Origin: Rhodothermales bacterium
Lineage (GTDB): Bacteria > Bacteroidota > Rhodothermia > Rhodothermales > VXPQ01
Length of the DNA stretch: 64,000 nucleotides
Reading direction: 5' to 3'
NCBI GenBank assembly: GCA_951812335.1
Contig: OX638293.1
Span: 310,001-374,000 of the forward strand
Shown here: one piece after another, positions 18,658-30,027 of the stretch
Layout of the letters: each line of letters opens with the position of its first letter
Position numbering within the stretch: position 1 is the first letter of the stretch
Program-made: the position numbers and the translations under genes
The notes under the pieces: generated by a model
Databases searched by the model: none
What the model saw: the letters and a program-made list of their open reading frames with translations, nothing else
Told to the model about the DNA's origin: nothing

Positions 18658-19593
18658 TTAATCGTGCATGTCCCCGGAGACAGACTGCCATCCCTTCCCT
18701 GCAAGCCACCCGCGCGGAAACGAGCGCCCGGCGCTTACGGCCTGCGCAGGCGGCATCAAAAACGACACGAGCAGTTCTACCACCTCTTTCAAATCATTGT
18801 CGCCGAGCCTGCTTTTCTGCAGAAAAGCGCGCCACTGTCGCCGCTTGACCGTATCCTCCACGCAGACCTCCGAAAGCGCCACCGGAATCTCGTACGGAAC
18901 AAGCGTGTTGCGGCGCTCGAACGTACGCCGGATAGCCTGAACCAGAAGCTCCCCCTCGAAATCGAAGGCACCGGCCAGGTAGGCCAAATCGTAGTAATCT
19001 TTCATCCGGCTGTTAGCAATGCCGCGCTGAACCATCGTCTGGAACTTCTCCGCGACCACGGTCTCGCGCGGATATACCCGCACCCGAGGCGCCTCGAAAT
19101 CGAGAAGGGTGGGAAATGTCTCAAGCCGGGGCGATGGCGTAACGTCATCCCCGAACCCAACATCCACTCGAAAAGAAACAACGGCCGATCCGAGGTGGGC
19201 CTCGATCCTGAGGCGAATCCCTTCATACTCCTGCCCGCTTCGGATCCGCTCCGTGACAACGCTCTCGGGCGCAAACGTAACGCCGTCATCCGAAACCTGG
19301 ACAGTGCAGATGTCGAGTACGACGGCGCGGAGCGCCTCTTCCTCGATCTCCCCGTATCCGAGAAGGTCAATATCCCGTGTGACGCGATGCAACGCCCCAC
19401 TCCAGACAATAAAAAGCATAGCTCCCTTCAACACGAAACGGTTTGCATGCTCCGACCGGGCGAGCCGATAGAGGAACCGCTCGCGAACATAACGGCTGAG
19501 AACAATCTGATATTCTTCCCCTCCGGCACGCGCCAGATTCAGAAGACGCTGGCGCACAGAGACAGCAATATCCTTGCGGGGTTTTACGGGCAC
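18658..19593 (-). CDS. abiEii: AbiEii-type toxin, nucleotidyltransferase of a type IV toxin-antitoxin pair
   Basis: This 311-residue protein has the AbiEii/AbiGii nucleotidyltransferase pattern: FVLKGAMLF (helix before the active site), TRDIDLLGYG (the paired acidic residues that bind metal), RVDVGFGDDV, and the later conserved block VAEKFQTMVQRG with KDYYDLAYL. AbiEii toxins use nucleotides to block growth, some by acting on tRNA, and give phage abortive infection when paired with AbiEi. The GTG start at 19593 lies 3 bp after the abiEi stop and is preceded by GAGGGAGGA within the end of abiEi, so the two are translationally coupled. All motifs look intact. The last 25 residues are variable. 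Confidence 0.88.
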   Translation of the reverse strand: MPVKPRKDIAVSVRQRLLNLARAGGEEYQIVLSRYVRERFLYRLARSEHANRFVLKGAMLFIVWSGALHRVTRDIDLLGYGEIEEEALRAVVLDICTVQVSDDGVTFAPESVVTERIRSGQEYEGIRLRIEAHLGSAVVSFRVDVGFGDDVTPSPRLETFPTLLDFEAPRVRVYPRETVVAEKFQTMVQRGIANSRMKDYYDLAYLAGAFDFEGELLVQAIRRTFERRNTLVPYEIPVALSEVCVEDTVKRRQWRAFLQKSRLGDNDLKEVVELLVSFLMPPAQAVSAGRSFPRGWLAGKGWQSVSGDMHD

Positions 19594-19596
19594 TGC

Positions 19597-20235
19597 TTAT
19601 CCTCCCTCTGCTTCCACCGCTTCCAGATACGGTCGGAGCACATTCCGAACACGGCACACCCCGGCGTAGCGCCATAGCGCATCGATTGTCCACATCTCCT
19701 CTTCCGGCCGCCTGGTAAACCGCCGGCGACGGAACTCTCTCAATGCCTCAAGAGCTACGTCGAGACCGACAAGCCCCCTGAACTTGAAACAATCGGCCAC
19801 CGTCTTCGCCGGATCGAACACGCGAACCGAAATCTTCCCGACAGTATGTTCCTCTACCCCTTCCGTGAGCGCTTCCCGGGTCATCCGGACCACCCGCAGC
19901 GGAACCGTATCCGGACGGGGTTCCCACGCTTCGTGAGGAAGAGCAACCCATATCTCGAACGGAGCCTGCGTAGTAAGGTCGTGGAAGCGAAGCGCGGAGA
20001 GAAGGCAAACGACCGCATCCGGAAGCCGACGAGCCACTATGGCGAGATCGTGTCCCTCCGTCAATTCTCGCCCCGGCAACGCGTACAGCCCCCGCCCGAC
20101 GCGCTCCAGTGCGCCGCGCGCAGCGAGGCGGCTGAGATGTCGCCGGGGCAGACTCCGCTCGACCAGATCGTGTGAGGAGATAATCCCGCGCTCTTCCGCC
20201 AATCGCAGGACATCCTCCGTCTTATCCCCTGCCAT
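19597..20235 (-). CDS. abiEi: AbiEi-type antitoxin and transcriptional regulator
   Basis: This 212-residue antitoxin has an N-terminal winged-helix region (VLRLAEERGIISSHDLVERSLPRRHLSRLAARGALERVGRGLYALPG) and a C-terminal domain with VRVFDPAKTVADCFKFR, as in AbiEi proteins. AbiEi binds DNA at its own promoter and counteracts AbiEii. I chose ATG 20235 (MAGDKTEDVL) because similarity to the pseudogene copy spans it; a start at 20325 would add 30 unconserved residues in what looks like the promoter. It is followed at once by abiEii. The upstream 200 bp exist in a second copy at about 16959-17160, so the same operator sequence could be present twice. Confidence 0.85.
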   Translation of the reverse strand: MAGDKTEDVLRLAEERGIISSHDLVERSLPRRHLSRLAARGALERVGRGLYALPGRELTEGHDLAIVARRLPDAVVCLLSALRFHDLTTQAPFEIWVALPHEAWEPRPDTVPLRVVRMTREALTEGVEEHTVGKISVRVFDPAKTVADCFKFRGLVGLDVALEALREFRRRRFTRRPEEEMWTIDALWRYAGVCRVRNVLRPYLEAVEAEGG

Positions 20236-20435
20236 GACGCATGTCTGATTAGTCCCTTTATCTATAAGGAATTGTACATTATAGTATGTTTTGGGACAAA
20301 ATGCAACCCGAACCCATCCATACAATCGGGTTGGCCACCCGTAAAATCAGATTGTGCCGTTCTGCGAACCGCCAAAGGTTCGACACCCGTCCAGGCCGGA
20401 CACATAGCGACAAAACACCAATCGCCAAGCCCCCC

Positions 20436-21935
20436 TCACCGCTTCCGAAACTCCTCCATAAGCACATAGCGCTTCTTATCCAGATTTTTCGTGATCGCGT
20501 CGATCCATCGGGAGCGCAAAAGAAACCCTGCCAAACCCAGCGCCCCTGTCGCCATGCCTCCCCAATGGATCCCCGGCAAGAGCCCTATGAGTAATGTAGG
20601 TATGAAAGTGATTGAAACTATGCACAAAACCGATATCCACCAATTTCTACCAAACTGAAAATTTACATTGCCAAAAACATTTCCATGTAATTCAAGTCGC
20701 CTTGCCTCAAATACCCATATGCATGGTATAATATATTTTATTCCTATACCGTATAAGAGCAGGTATCCGGCTAAAGGAAGCATCGCAAAGTCCTGCATAA
20801 TAAAAAAAACTACTGCAATAAAACCAAAATATCCCAAAAGTATTATATTTGAAATATAAAAAACAGTGTTTAGAATAGTATTTTTCAATAAGGGTCTTGA
20901 TATAAGGCCGTCATAGAATACGCTTCGAAAATTTAATCCATTACCGATAAATAGCATACATGCAAAGAAGGGTGCACAAATAAGACCAAACAACAAATAA
21001 AGCAATTCGAGAATATTCGAAGTATCTGAAATAAATTCAGAAGTAAAAATAACATATATGCCATAAAATGCCATATAGGGTATAAGAATAAGCATTGCTC
21101 GCACACGCTTATTCCTCCGGATAAGCTTCCATTCGAAAGACAACATTCCGCTGGTAAAAGAGCGATCCGCCCCTTTCCCGGCAACTTTTCTCCGCGGTCG
21201 GGACAGTACCGTATCGTCTACGTACAGCGCTCGGATAATCTGCGATGTGGATGCGTAAAGCGCCGCCGCACCCGCAACGAGCACCATCGCCAGCGGCCAG
21301 ACGGCGCCCCCCAGCGTCGCCTCGAACAGCGCGGTGGAGAGGACGGATAACGTCGGGATATCGTAGCGCCACTCCATTGCCGCCAGCGCAACGACGACAA
21401 GCAGCGTACACAGCATCGGAAGGTAGCGCCTGCTTAGGGACATCCGCAGCAGGTTCGTGAGCAGATGAAAACATGCGGACAACGACAGGAACAGCAACAG
21501 CCAGCCCCAGGCAAACGAAACATCCTTCAGGAGAAAATTCCTGAACCAGAAGGCAAGGACGAACAAAAAGGGCAGGAAGTTGATTTTCCCGAAAACGCTT
21601 ATCGCCTGGTAAAACAGCGCAAGCCTCTGCCGGGTAATCGGGGTCGCGAGATATGGGAAAAGAGGAAGAGATATCCGGGGCCGGAAGAAAACATCCAGGC
21701 CGCTCCAGAAAACGAGTAAATACAAGGCAGCCCCGCTGGCGATCGCCGGTATATCGGCATTGGGCGCCAGCTCGTTGAGCGCCAGATCGATGAATAACCC
21801 CGCAGCCGTCGTATACAGATACATCGGCATCCATACGAACACGATGGCGAGTATCTTTGCCGTCATATTCAGCCCCGCAAAGCGGGACCGGAGAATGCTT
21901 TTCAGATAATTCGAGGCAAGCGAGCGGATCAGCAT
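20436..21935 (-). CDS. DUF5687-like ABC permease, copy C
   Basis: This 499-residue multi-spanning protein is the near twin of copy B in its first 285 residues (only scattered changes) and in the C-terminal tail (KNLDKKRYVLMEEFRKR). The middle (about 295-450, DNA about 20590-21110) is unrelated in detail, A+T-rich and slightly longer. Conserved landmarks are MLIRSLASNYLK, LFPYLATPITRQR, LSFEWKLIRRNKR and FYDGLISRP. Its 3' end lies about 200 bp upstream of the abiEi start. It is probably an ABC exporter membrane subunit with an unassigned ATPase; the one at 13018 is the nearest. Confidence 0.78.
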   Translation of the reverse strand: MLIRSLASNYLKSILRSRFAGLNMTAKILAIVFVWMPMYLYTTAAGLFIDLALNELAPNADIPAIASGAALYLLVFWSGLDVFFRPRISLPLFPYLATPITRQRLALFYQAISVFGKINFLPFLFVLAFWFRNFLLKDVSFAWGWLLLFLSLSACFHLLTNLLRMSLSRRYLPMLCTLLVVVALAAMEWRYDIPTLSVLSTALFEATLGGAVWPLAMVLVAGAAALYASTSQIIRALYVDDTVLSRPRRKVAGKGADRSFTSGMLSFEWKLIRRNKRVRAMLILIPYMAFYGIYVIFTSEFISDTSNILELLYLLFGLICAPFFACMLFIGNGLNFRSVFYDGLISRPLLKNTILNTVFYISNIILLGYFGFIAVVFFIMQDFAMLPLAGYLLLYGIGIKYIIPCIWVFEARRLELHGNVFGNVNFQFGRNWWISVLCIVSITFIPTLLIGLLPGIHWGGMATGALGLAGFLLRSRWIDAITKNLDKKRYVLMEEFRKR

Positions 21936-22155
21936 GGAATGGGCAGGTTGGTACTTCGCGCGGTAGCAGAGATGCGAGGAAGACGAGACCTCACTCCCGC
22001 CGCGAATTTACAAATCGGCAAAAAATTCGTTGCACGCCCTGTTCGGAATGTGCAATAAGCAGGACGGCGCCTCACGATGCGCTCCCGGCCTTGCCCGGTT
22101 CCCGCAGCGCCCCCGGCGCCGGACGACAAGTTCGTTTTCGTCGGGAAACGGCGCA

Positions 22156-22581
22156 TCAAGACGCATCCCCAACCCGGCCCGGCTCCTCGCCGGCAGCAAA
22201 GGAGAAGCCCTCGTCGGCCCAACCGGTTATGCCCCCGGTCATTTCCTTCACCGGGCGCCCCAGACGAGCCAGACGGAGCGCCGCCCGCTTCGCGCCGTTG
22301 CAATGCGGACCGGCGCAGTACACCACAAAGAGCGTATCGTCGGACCACGCTTGCATGCTGCGCTCGGTGATTTTCCCATGGGAGAGAGAAAGCGCTCCAG
22401 GGACATGGCCTGCCCGGTACAGGTCGGGGCTGCGCACATCGAGCAATACAAAATCCGTCGCGCCGCGAGACAGTGCATCATGCACGTCCCAGCAATCCGT
22501 TTCCAGGGAAAAGCTGCTGGCGAAGTATGCTACGGCTTCCTGCGAGGATGCGGCAGGAACGGCGGTAACCTGATTGGGCAT
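22156..22581 (-). CDS. Rhodanese-domain protein
   Basis: This 141-residue single rhodanese domain has FVLLDVRSPDLYRAGHVPGALSLSH (the family's entry motif) and the active-site loop YCAGPHCNGA, whose first Cys would carry the persulphide. It transfers sulphur or senses redox; the substrate is not predictable. The protein is cytosolic, with no signal peptide. It follows permease D on the same strand across about 210 bp that contain a copy of the dispersed repeat. The 220 bp between it and permease C (21936-22155) hold no recognisable gene. Confidence 0.82.
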   Translation of the reverse strand: MPNQVTAVPAASSQEAVAYFASSFSLETDCWDVHDALSRGATDFVLLDVRSPDLYRAGHVPGALSLSHGKITERSMQAWSDDTLFVVYCAGPHCNGAKRAALRLARLGRPVKEMTGGITGWADEGFSFAAGEEPGRVGDAS

Positions 22582-22663
22582 GGCGATTTCCCCTGTGTGT
22601 CAACTGCATGGGTCGGTGGGAGCAAATCACAACCAGCGGAAGCGGAGCGCGGTTCCGACCGAT

Positions 22664-22796
22664 ATTAAGGATACTCTGATCAAAACCACTTCACCCGGCA
22701 CGTTACTTTTACACGTAAAGGGCGTCATGATTTCATCGTTGAAATTAAGGATACTCTGCGGATTCGGGGCATCCCGGACTTACTCAAAGTATCATC
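22664..22796 (-). repeat. Truncated copy of the dispersed repeat
   Basis: From ATTAAGGATACTCTGATCAA it follows the right end of the long copy at 47962-48218 in reverse: shared blocks are TCATGATTTCATCGT and GCGGATTCGG, with a deletion and a second AAGGATACTCTG in between. The other end (CGGACTTACTCAAAGTATCAT) is a degenerate terminal repeat. It ends exactly at the stop of permease D. Confidence 0.65.
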
Positions 22797-24297
22797 AACC
22801 GATCCGGAAACGCTCCAGCATGACATACCGCCTTCGCCGCAACGTGGCGGCCAGAAATGCGACCCAGCGGCTGTGACATAGTAAACCCGTTACGCCCACG
22901 GCGCCTATGGCCAGGAAAGCCCAATCATGGTCCGGCATCAGGAAAAGGAGAAGACCGGCCGGAAGCCAGATGACTATTCCAATCAGGAAAACGAAAAACC
23001 TGTCCTGGCCGCCCCATTTTTTTGCGCCGAACGCATTGACATTCAGAGCCATCCGCACGGTCTGGAACATGCCTACGAGCGCATGGGCGTAATTGACCAC
23101 GCCCAATCCATAGACGAACATGCATCCTGTCCACAGAAGCATGTCGGGGTGGAGATCCTCTAACCGAATCGATAGAATAACCATTGGCATGGCCACGGCG
23201 AAACCCAGCAACGTGCCCGTATGGGACATGCGCAAGACCCCCTGCACCGTCAGGGTTTCCGATATGGGCCTCGCCTGCATCCCGTCATAGTATGCGCTGC
23301 GATAGGAAAATATCTGTCCCGTATAAAAAATCCCGACCGCGCTTATCGCCATTGCGAAGCCCATAAACTCGCCGAAACCCACGGCGCCCCCTGTATTCAG
23401 TTGATCGGGCCAGCCTCCGAGTACATACAACATTCCCCACAACGTAAATGCGGCGACCATAAACGGAGAGAAGCGGGTGCGCCGGTTCCGGGTAAGCAAC
23501 TTCCAGTCGAGAGAAACGAGATCGAACAGGCGGCCCCGGGAAACGGTAGAGCGGGAGATCTTCGCCTTGCTGGCCCGCTTCGCCCCCACATCGATATACA
23601 AACCCCGGGCTATGCGCTGCGTGGATACGTACAGCAGCCCCCCGGATAGCGCGATCAAAAGCCCGAGCGGCCAGAAAGCCCCTCTGAGAGCAGCGTCAAA
23701 AAGGGCCGCGGAGATTCCGGAAAGCATCCCCAGGTCGAACCCCCATTCCAGCGCGGCCAGCGTAGCCGCCCCAAGCAGCGCAAAAAGCGCCGACCGGTAA
23801 CTTTTCCCCCAGGATGCCCTGAGCATATTCGACACAAAGTGGACGCACAGAAACACCAGAAGAAACGACAACAACCAGAGCCAGGCGAAGGCGCCGGATT
23901 GCACATAGAAACTCTTGATCCAGAATCCTGCGACGAACGCCAGCAGCAACAGGTTGAGGGCGCCGAAAAGCGTAACGAACTGGTAAAACGAAATGAGCTT
24001 CCAGCGCGGGATCGGGGTAACGAGATAAGGAAAGATCGGCGCGTATATCTGCCCGCGAAGGAAGAGATCGACGAGCGTCCATACCACGGCGAAATACAGC
24101 ACCAGCCGATTGGCGGTGGCAAGCTCCTCACCGGACTGGACAAGCATGCCCAACCCTACTCCGGACAGGGTTACCGGCACAAAGAGCGGCCCCCAGAACA
24201 ACAGGAGAAGCAATAGCTTGCCGGTCAGGCGCAACCCGCCGAACGGATATCGCAGAAGACCTTTCAGATAATTCGAGGCAAGCGAACGGATCAACAT
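22795..24297 (-). CDS. DUF5687-like ABC permease, copy D
   Basis: This 500-residue multi-spanning protein has MLIRSLASNYLK, IFPYLVTPIPRWK, a basic loop near residue 245 (KRASKAKISR), LVSLDWKLLTRNRR, YYDGMQARPIS and the tail RRRYVMLERFRIG. It is the most divergent of the four full-length copies and, unlike A, B and C, its middle is not A+T-rich, so it may be the oldest local member. The 97 bp between it and the upstream M16 gene show no gene. Confidence 0.78.
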   Translation of the reverse strand: MLIRSLASNYLKGLLRYPFGGLRLTGKLLLLLLFWGPLFVPVTLSGVGLGMLVQSGEELATANRLVLYFAVVWTLVDLFLRGQIYAPIFPYLVTPIPRWKLISFYQFVTLFGALNLLLLAFVAGFWIKSFYVQSGAFAWLWLLSFLLVFLCVHFVSNMLRASWGKSYRSALFALLGAATLAALEWGFDLGMLSGISAALFDAALRGAFWPLGLLIALSGGLLYVSTQRIARGLYIDVGAKRASKAKISRSTVSRGRLFDLVSLDWKLLTRNRRTRFSPFMVAAFTLWGMLYVLGGWPDQLNTGGAVGFGEFMGFAMAISAVGIFYTGQIFSYRSAYYDGMQARPISETLTVQGVLRMSHTGTLLGFAVAMPMVILSIRLEDLHPDMLLWTGCMFVYGLGVVNYAHALVGMFQTVRMALNVNAFGAKKWGGQDRFFVFLIGIVIWLPAGLLLFLMPDHDWAFLAIGAVGVTGLLCHSRWVAFLAATLRRRRYVMLERFRIG

Positions 24298-24394
24298 CCT
24301 CCAGCGCCTCCTGCCCCGGGCAAATACCCCGCTCTCCGGGGTCCCGCCAGGCGTGGCTTACATCTTTCTACCCGTGGCGCCATCCCCACCCGAC

Positions 24395-27265
24395 CTAATT
24401 ATCTTCCTCGTCCGTCTCCTCCTCGACCATCTCCGCCTCGACCGTCTCCTCGGGGTACAGCACGAATTTGGCGTACCGATCCTCGAGCAGGTACCGGACT
24501 GCCGCTTCCTGGACCTGTTCCGCCGTCCAGCCCTCGATCAGGTCGTAGCTGGGGATCAGCGTCAGGTCGCGTCCTTCTTGATCCATCCTCTGTATCCGAC
24601 CGAGCCAGTATCCGTTCTCGCGCAGGTTCGTCTCCTTGGCACGCCGCTGCGATTCGCGCACCTTGTCGACGGTTTCCGCGTCGGGACCGTCGATCTTGAC
24701 CCGCTCGATCTCCTCAAAAACGACGGCCGCCAGTTCCTCGGCCCGCTCGGGCGCCGAGCCGAAGCCGATCGTGATGTCATACTCCTCGTCCGGTCTGTAG
24801 GTCAGCGAACCTCCCACGCCCACCCCGTACGTACCGCCAAGGTCCTCGCGCAACAATTCGCGAAGCCGGATTTCCAGAATACTGGCAAGCGCACCGATCA
24901 CCGTCGATTCCTCGGGCGAATACGCCCCGTCGCCGGCGAAGACGATCTGCGTCCGACTCTGGGGCTCCATGCCTTTGTACACGGTCTTTTCGATCACGCC
25001 GGGCGGCGGATCTACACCCAGATCCCGCCAGGTTTCCTCGCGGCCCAAATTCGGCAGCGCACCGAGGTATTGCTCCACCAGCGGACGAATTCCCTCCGGA
25101 TCGAAGGCCCCTACAAAGTAAAACGTGAAGTCGCTTGCATCCGCAAAGCGTTCCCGGTAAAAGTCGAAAGCACGGTCCAGATCGATCTCTTCAAGGAGTT
25201 CCTGCGTCAGCGGCCTCGACGCCCTCGGATGCCCTTGTGTCATCGTCGCCCGGATCGTATCCGAGAACGCGACATTGGGATTGGCTTCCCGATTCGCCAG
25301 TATGCCAGCCATGAGCGCCTTGTACGCCTCGAAAGCCGTTTCGTCCTTGCGCGGCGCCGAGAAATACAAATAGACGAGCTGGAACGCCGTTTCCAGGTCC
25401 TCGGGCGATGCAGACCCGCTGATTCCCTCGGTCAGCGACCCCAATCCCGGCGACACGCTCACTGCTTTACCGGCCAGTTTCTTTTGCAGGGCCGTATCGT
25501 CGAATTCACCCACGCCGGCCCGAGTCACCAGGGTGGCGGCCCTGTTGGCGCTTACGAAATGTTCGTCGGATCCCAGGGACGAACCGCCCGGACTGGTTGC
25601 CGAAAACCGCACTTCATCGTCCTTGAAGTCGGTGGGTTTCAGTAAAACGCGCACGCCGTTCTCCAGCGTCCAGATCGTGATTCCCACCTCGTCCACCGTT
25701 TCCTCGACCATCACCGGAGAACCCTCCGGAATCGCCGGCAGGAGCGGCGCATCGACCACCGCATCGTCGTAGGGGTCGATTTCCGCAGCGGCAACGGCCT
25801 CGAATAGTGCGGTCAGGTCGTCGTCGCCGGGCGTTTCCAGCCCTTCTTTCTCGGGACCGCTCGCCAGCACCACGCGCCCCTGCTCATTCAGCCACTGCCC
25901 GGCAAAGGCATTTGTTTCCTCCAGCGTGATCCCGGGCAGAAACGCATCCACCAGTTCCACTTCCGTTTCGATATCCGGATACGGCAGATCCATCAGGAAC
26001 GCCTGCACGTATCCACTGGCCAATCCGCCCGATTCCTGATTCTCGCGCTCCGCAAGACGCCGCTCGTAGCTTCTTCGCAAATCGGCCTTACGGCGCTCGA
26101 ACTCGGTAGCCGTGAACCCGTGCCGCACTACGCGCTCCGCCTCGGTAAGCAGTGCGCCGAGCCCTGTCGCAAGCCCGCCTTCCGAAACGATCGCAACGAG
26201 TTGGTACGCATCGACGCCCCGCACGAAACCGCCCTGTCCGGAAAAGGCGAACAGAAACGGAGGATCGGCCTGCTGGGTCAATTCCTGCAGGCGGGCGTTC
26301 AGCATCCCCGAATAGAGACTCTGGACAAGCCCCCGGCGGAAATCTGCAACGGTACCCTGAGAAGCTCGCGGCTGCTTGTACAATACGCCTGCCTGAGACA
26401 CCTGCGCCTCTTCGTCCGTGGCGATCGCAACAAGCGGCGCGTGATCCACAGGCACGTCGGCGAACGTCCGGGGCCGAGGATCGTCAGGCCCGGTCAACCC
26501 CCCGAACGTATCGTGTATCATGGCCTCGATCCCGGCTCCGTCGAAATCGCCAACCGCCACCACGCCCATCAAATCCGGCCGGTACCAGTCGTCATAGAAA
26601 CGCCGTAACGTCTCCGTCGGAGCATTCTCGATAATTTCCGGCTCCCCGATCGGCAGGCGCTCCGCATAAAGCGAGCCGTGAAGCATGATCGGGAGCTGTT
26701 TGTCCTGCATACGCGACGCCGCACCGCGCCGGAGACGCCACTCCTCGATCACCACACCCCTTTCCTTCTCGACTTCTTCGCTCTCGAAGAGTATCCCCCC
26801 GGCCCAGTCCTTCAGGATCTGGAAGGCAGTCGCAAGGACTTCGGGATCGTCCATAGGCGCCTGCAGCATGTAGACGGTCTCGTCGAAACTCGTATAGGCA
26901 TTGATGTCGGGGCCGAACTGCATGCCGATCGACTCCAGATAATCGACCAGCTCCTGTTTTTCGAAGTTTTCGGTGCCGTTGAACGCCATGTGCTCAACGA
27001 AATGCGCCAGTCCGAGCTGATCCTCGTCTTCGACGATAGACCCCACATCCACGACCAGACGCAATTCCGCACGGTTCTCCGGTCTGTCGTTCTCCTGCAC
27101 GAAGTAGCGCAGCCCGTTGTCAAGCTGGCCGACCACGACCGAGGAATCCGGGGGAATCGGGTCCTCGGGCGACCAGGTCTGCGCAACGGCAGGCGCTCCG
27201 GAGAAAAAAGCAATAAGGCCGGCGCACAAAGCAGCCGTTACCTGGAAACGCAAGACATGCATCAT
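24395..27265 (-). CDS. Secreted M16 family zinc metallopeptidase
   Basis: This 956-residue protein has a signal peptide (hydrophobic 8-25, APAVAQ cleavage near 29). The inverted zinc motif HFVEH lies at residues 88-92 and the third ligand, Glu168, lies 76 residues later, as in pitrilysin-type peptidases. Two M16 halves follow, the second without a zinc motif (from about 515), as usual for this family. The protein ends in an acidic tail (EEETDEEDN). It probably degrades peptides in the periplasm. Its ATG lies 2 bp after the STAS gene stop, so the two are co-transcribed. Confidence 0.9.
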   Translation of the reverse strand: MMHVLRFQVTAALCAGLIAFFSGAPAVAQTWSPEDPIPPDSSVVVGQLDNGLRYFVQENDRPENRAELRLVVDVGSIVEDEDQLGLAHFVEHMAFNGTENFEKQELVDYLESIGMQFGPDINAYTSFDETVYMLQAPMDDPEVLATAFQILKDWAGGILFESEEVEKERGVVIEEWRLRRGAASRMQDKQLPIMLHGSLYAERLPIGEPEIIENAPTETLRRFYDDWYRPDLMGVVAVGDFDGAGIEAMIHDTFGGLTGPDDPRPRTFADVPVDHAPLVAIATDEEAQVSQAGVLYKQPRASQGTVADFRRGLVQSLYSGMLNARLQELTQQADPPFLFAFSGQGGFVRGVDAYQLVAIVSEGGLATGLGALLTEAERVVRHGFTATEFERRKADLRRSYERRLAERENQESGGLASGYVQAFLMDLPYPDIETEVELVDAFLPGITLEETNAFAGQWLNEQGRVVLASGPEKEGLETPGDDDLTALFEAVAAAEIDPYDDAVVDAPLLPAIPEGSPVMVEETVDEVGITIWTLENGVRVLLKPTDFKDDEVRFSATSPGGSSLGSDEHFVSANRAATLVTRAGVGEFDDTALQKKLAGKAVSVSPGLGSLTEGISGSASPEDLETAFQLVYLYFSAPRKDETAFEAYKALMAGILANREANPNVAFSDTIRATMTQGHPRASRPLTQELLEEIDLDRAFDFYRERFADASDFTFYFVGAFDPEGIRPLVEQYLGALPNLGREETWRDLGVDPPPGVIEKTVYKGMEPQSRTQIVFAGDGAYSPEESTVIGALASILEIRLRELLREDLGGTYGVGVGGSLTYRPDEEYDITIGFGSAPERAEELAAVVFEEIERVKIDGPDAETVDKVRESQRRAKETNLRENGYWLGRIQRMDQEGRDLTLIPSYDLIEGWTAEQVQEAAVRYLLEDRYAKFVLYPEETVEAEMVEEETDEEDN

Positions 27266-27267
27266 AA

Positions 27268-27633
27268 CTACTCCGCCGCCGCAGGCGGATCGGTGCGAAA
27301 ACTCTCGGCAGCGGCAGCCACGGAATCGTAAGCGGTAAAAACCGGTCCGAGCAGGCGAGTCATCATGAACAAATTGCGAATGCGCTTCTCCAGATTTGCC
27401 AGGCGCACCTCGCCGCCCACCTTGCGCATGGTCGTCAATCCGCCGATCAGCATGCCTATGCCGGAAGAATCCATGAAATCCGTCGCTCCGAGGTCGACGA
27501 CTACATTAACCTTACCGGCCTCCTTGAGTTGATCCAGCACATCCTTCAGTTCGGAGCCGTGTACGCTACCGAGAAATTTTCCCTTGATCTGGACAACGGA
27601 CGCCTGGTACTGGTCTTGAACGCTGATGCTCAT
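27268..27633 (-). CDS. STAS-domain anti-sigma factor antagonist
   Basis: This 121-residue STAS protein reads MSISVQDQYQ, VVQIKGKFLG, VVVDLGATDFMDSSGIGMLIGG and a final alpha-helical segment. The Ser in DSSGIG is the residue phosphorylated by anti-sigma kinases in SpoIIAA/RsbV relatives. It is expected to bind and titrate a partner kinase or anti-sigma factor, none of which is nearby. I chose ATG 27633; the frame is open further up into uvrB but without STAS similarity. It is divergent from uvrB across about 118 bp. Confidence 0.85.
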   Translation of the reverse strand: MSISVQDQYQASVVQIKGKFLGSVHGSELKDVLDQLKEAGKVNVVVDLGATDFMDSSGIGMLIGGLTTMRKVGGEVRLANLEKRIRNLFMMTRLLGPVFTAYDSVAAAAESFRTDPPAAAE

Positions 27634-27708
27634 ATCGAAAAGAGTTTCGTGAGGTCCTTGAACGGAGCGACGGAGAAACACCCTAGCAATGCACATCTCC
27701 GCAACCTG

Positions 27709-27736
27709 TGCGTATGTATGGGGCGTAACATACGCA
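27709..27736. promoter_or_regulatory. Inverted repeat upstream of uvrB
   Basis: TGCGTATGT (27709-27717) and ACATACGCA (27728-27736) form a perfect 9-bp inverted repeat with a 10-base spacer. It ends 15 bp before the chosen uvrB ATG, in the divergent region shared with the STAS gene. Shape and position fit an operator, possibly an SOS-type site, but the repressor is unknown. Confidence 0.35.
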
Positions 27737-27751
27737 AAACGGCGAACATTT

Positions 27752-29839
<2,088 letters not shown>

Positions 29840-30027
29840 ATGAGGGCGAATACCTGGACGGTGCGGGCAATGCTCCTGGCTCGCAAATACGCGTCGGCGG
29901 AACCGGCGCGTCCGCCATGCGTTGACGGTCGCGCTTGTTTTTTTCGACTATCGACACTCACGGCACGTTCGAGTCGACCCGCCCCCGATTACATTTTGCC
30001 TCTTACAACTCGCAGTATGCTCTTGCG

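Noticed and set aside
24353-25645. 430-residue open frame antisense to the M16 peptidase gene
   Set aside because: No start context or domain; the M16 frame has a signal peptide and full zinc site.
29890-29960. GGCGGA/TCCGCC stem with a later T-run as the uvrB terminator
   Set aside because: About 20 bases separate the stem from the T-run, too far for an intrinsic terminator.
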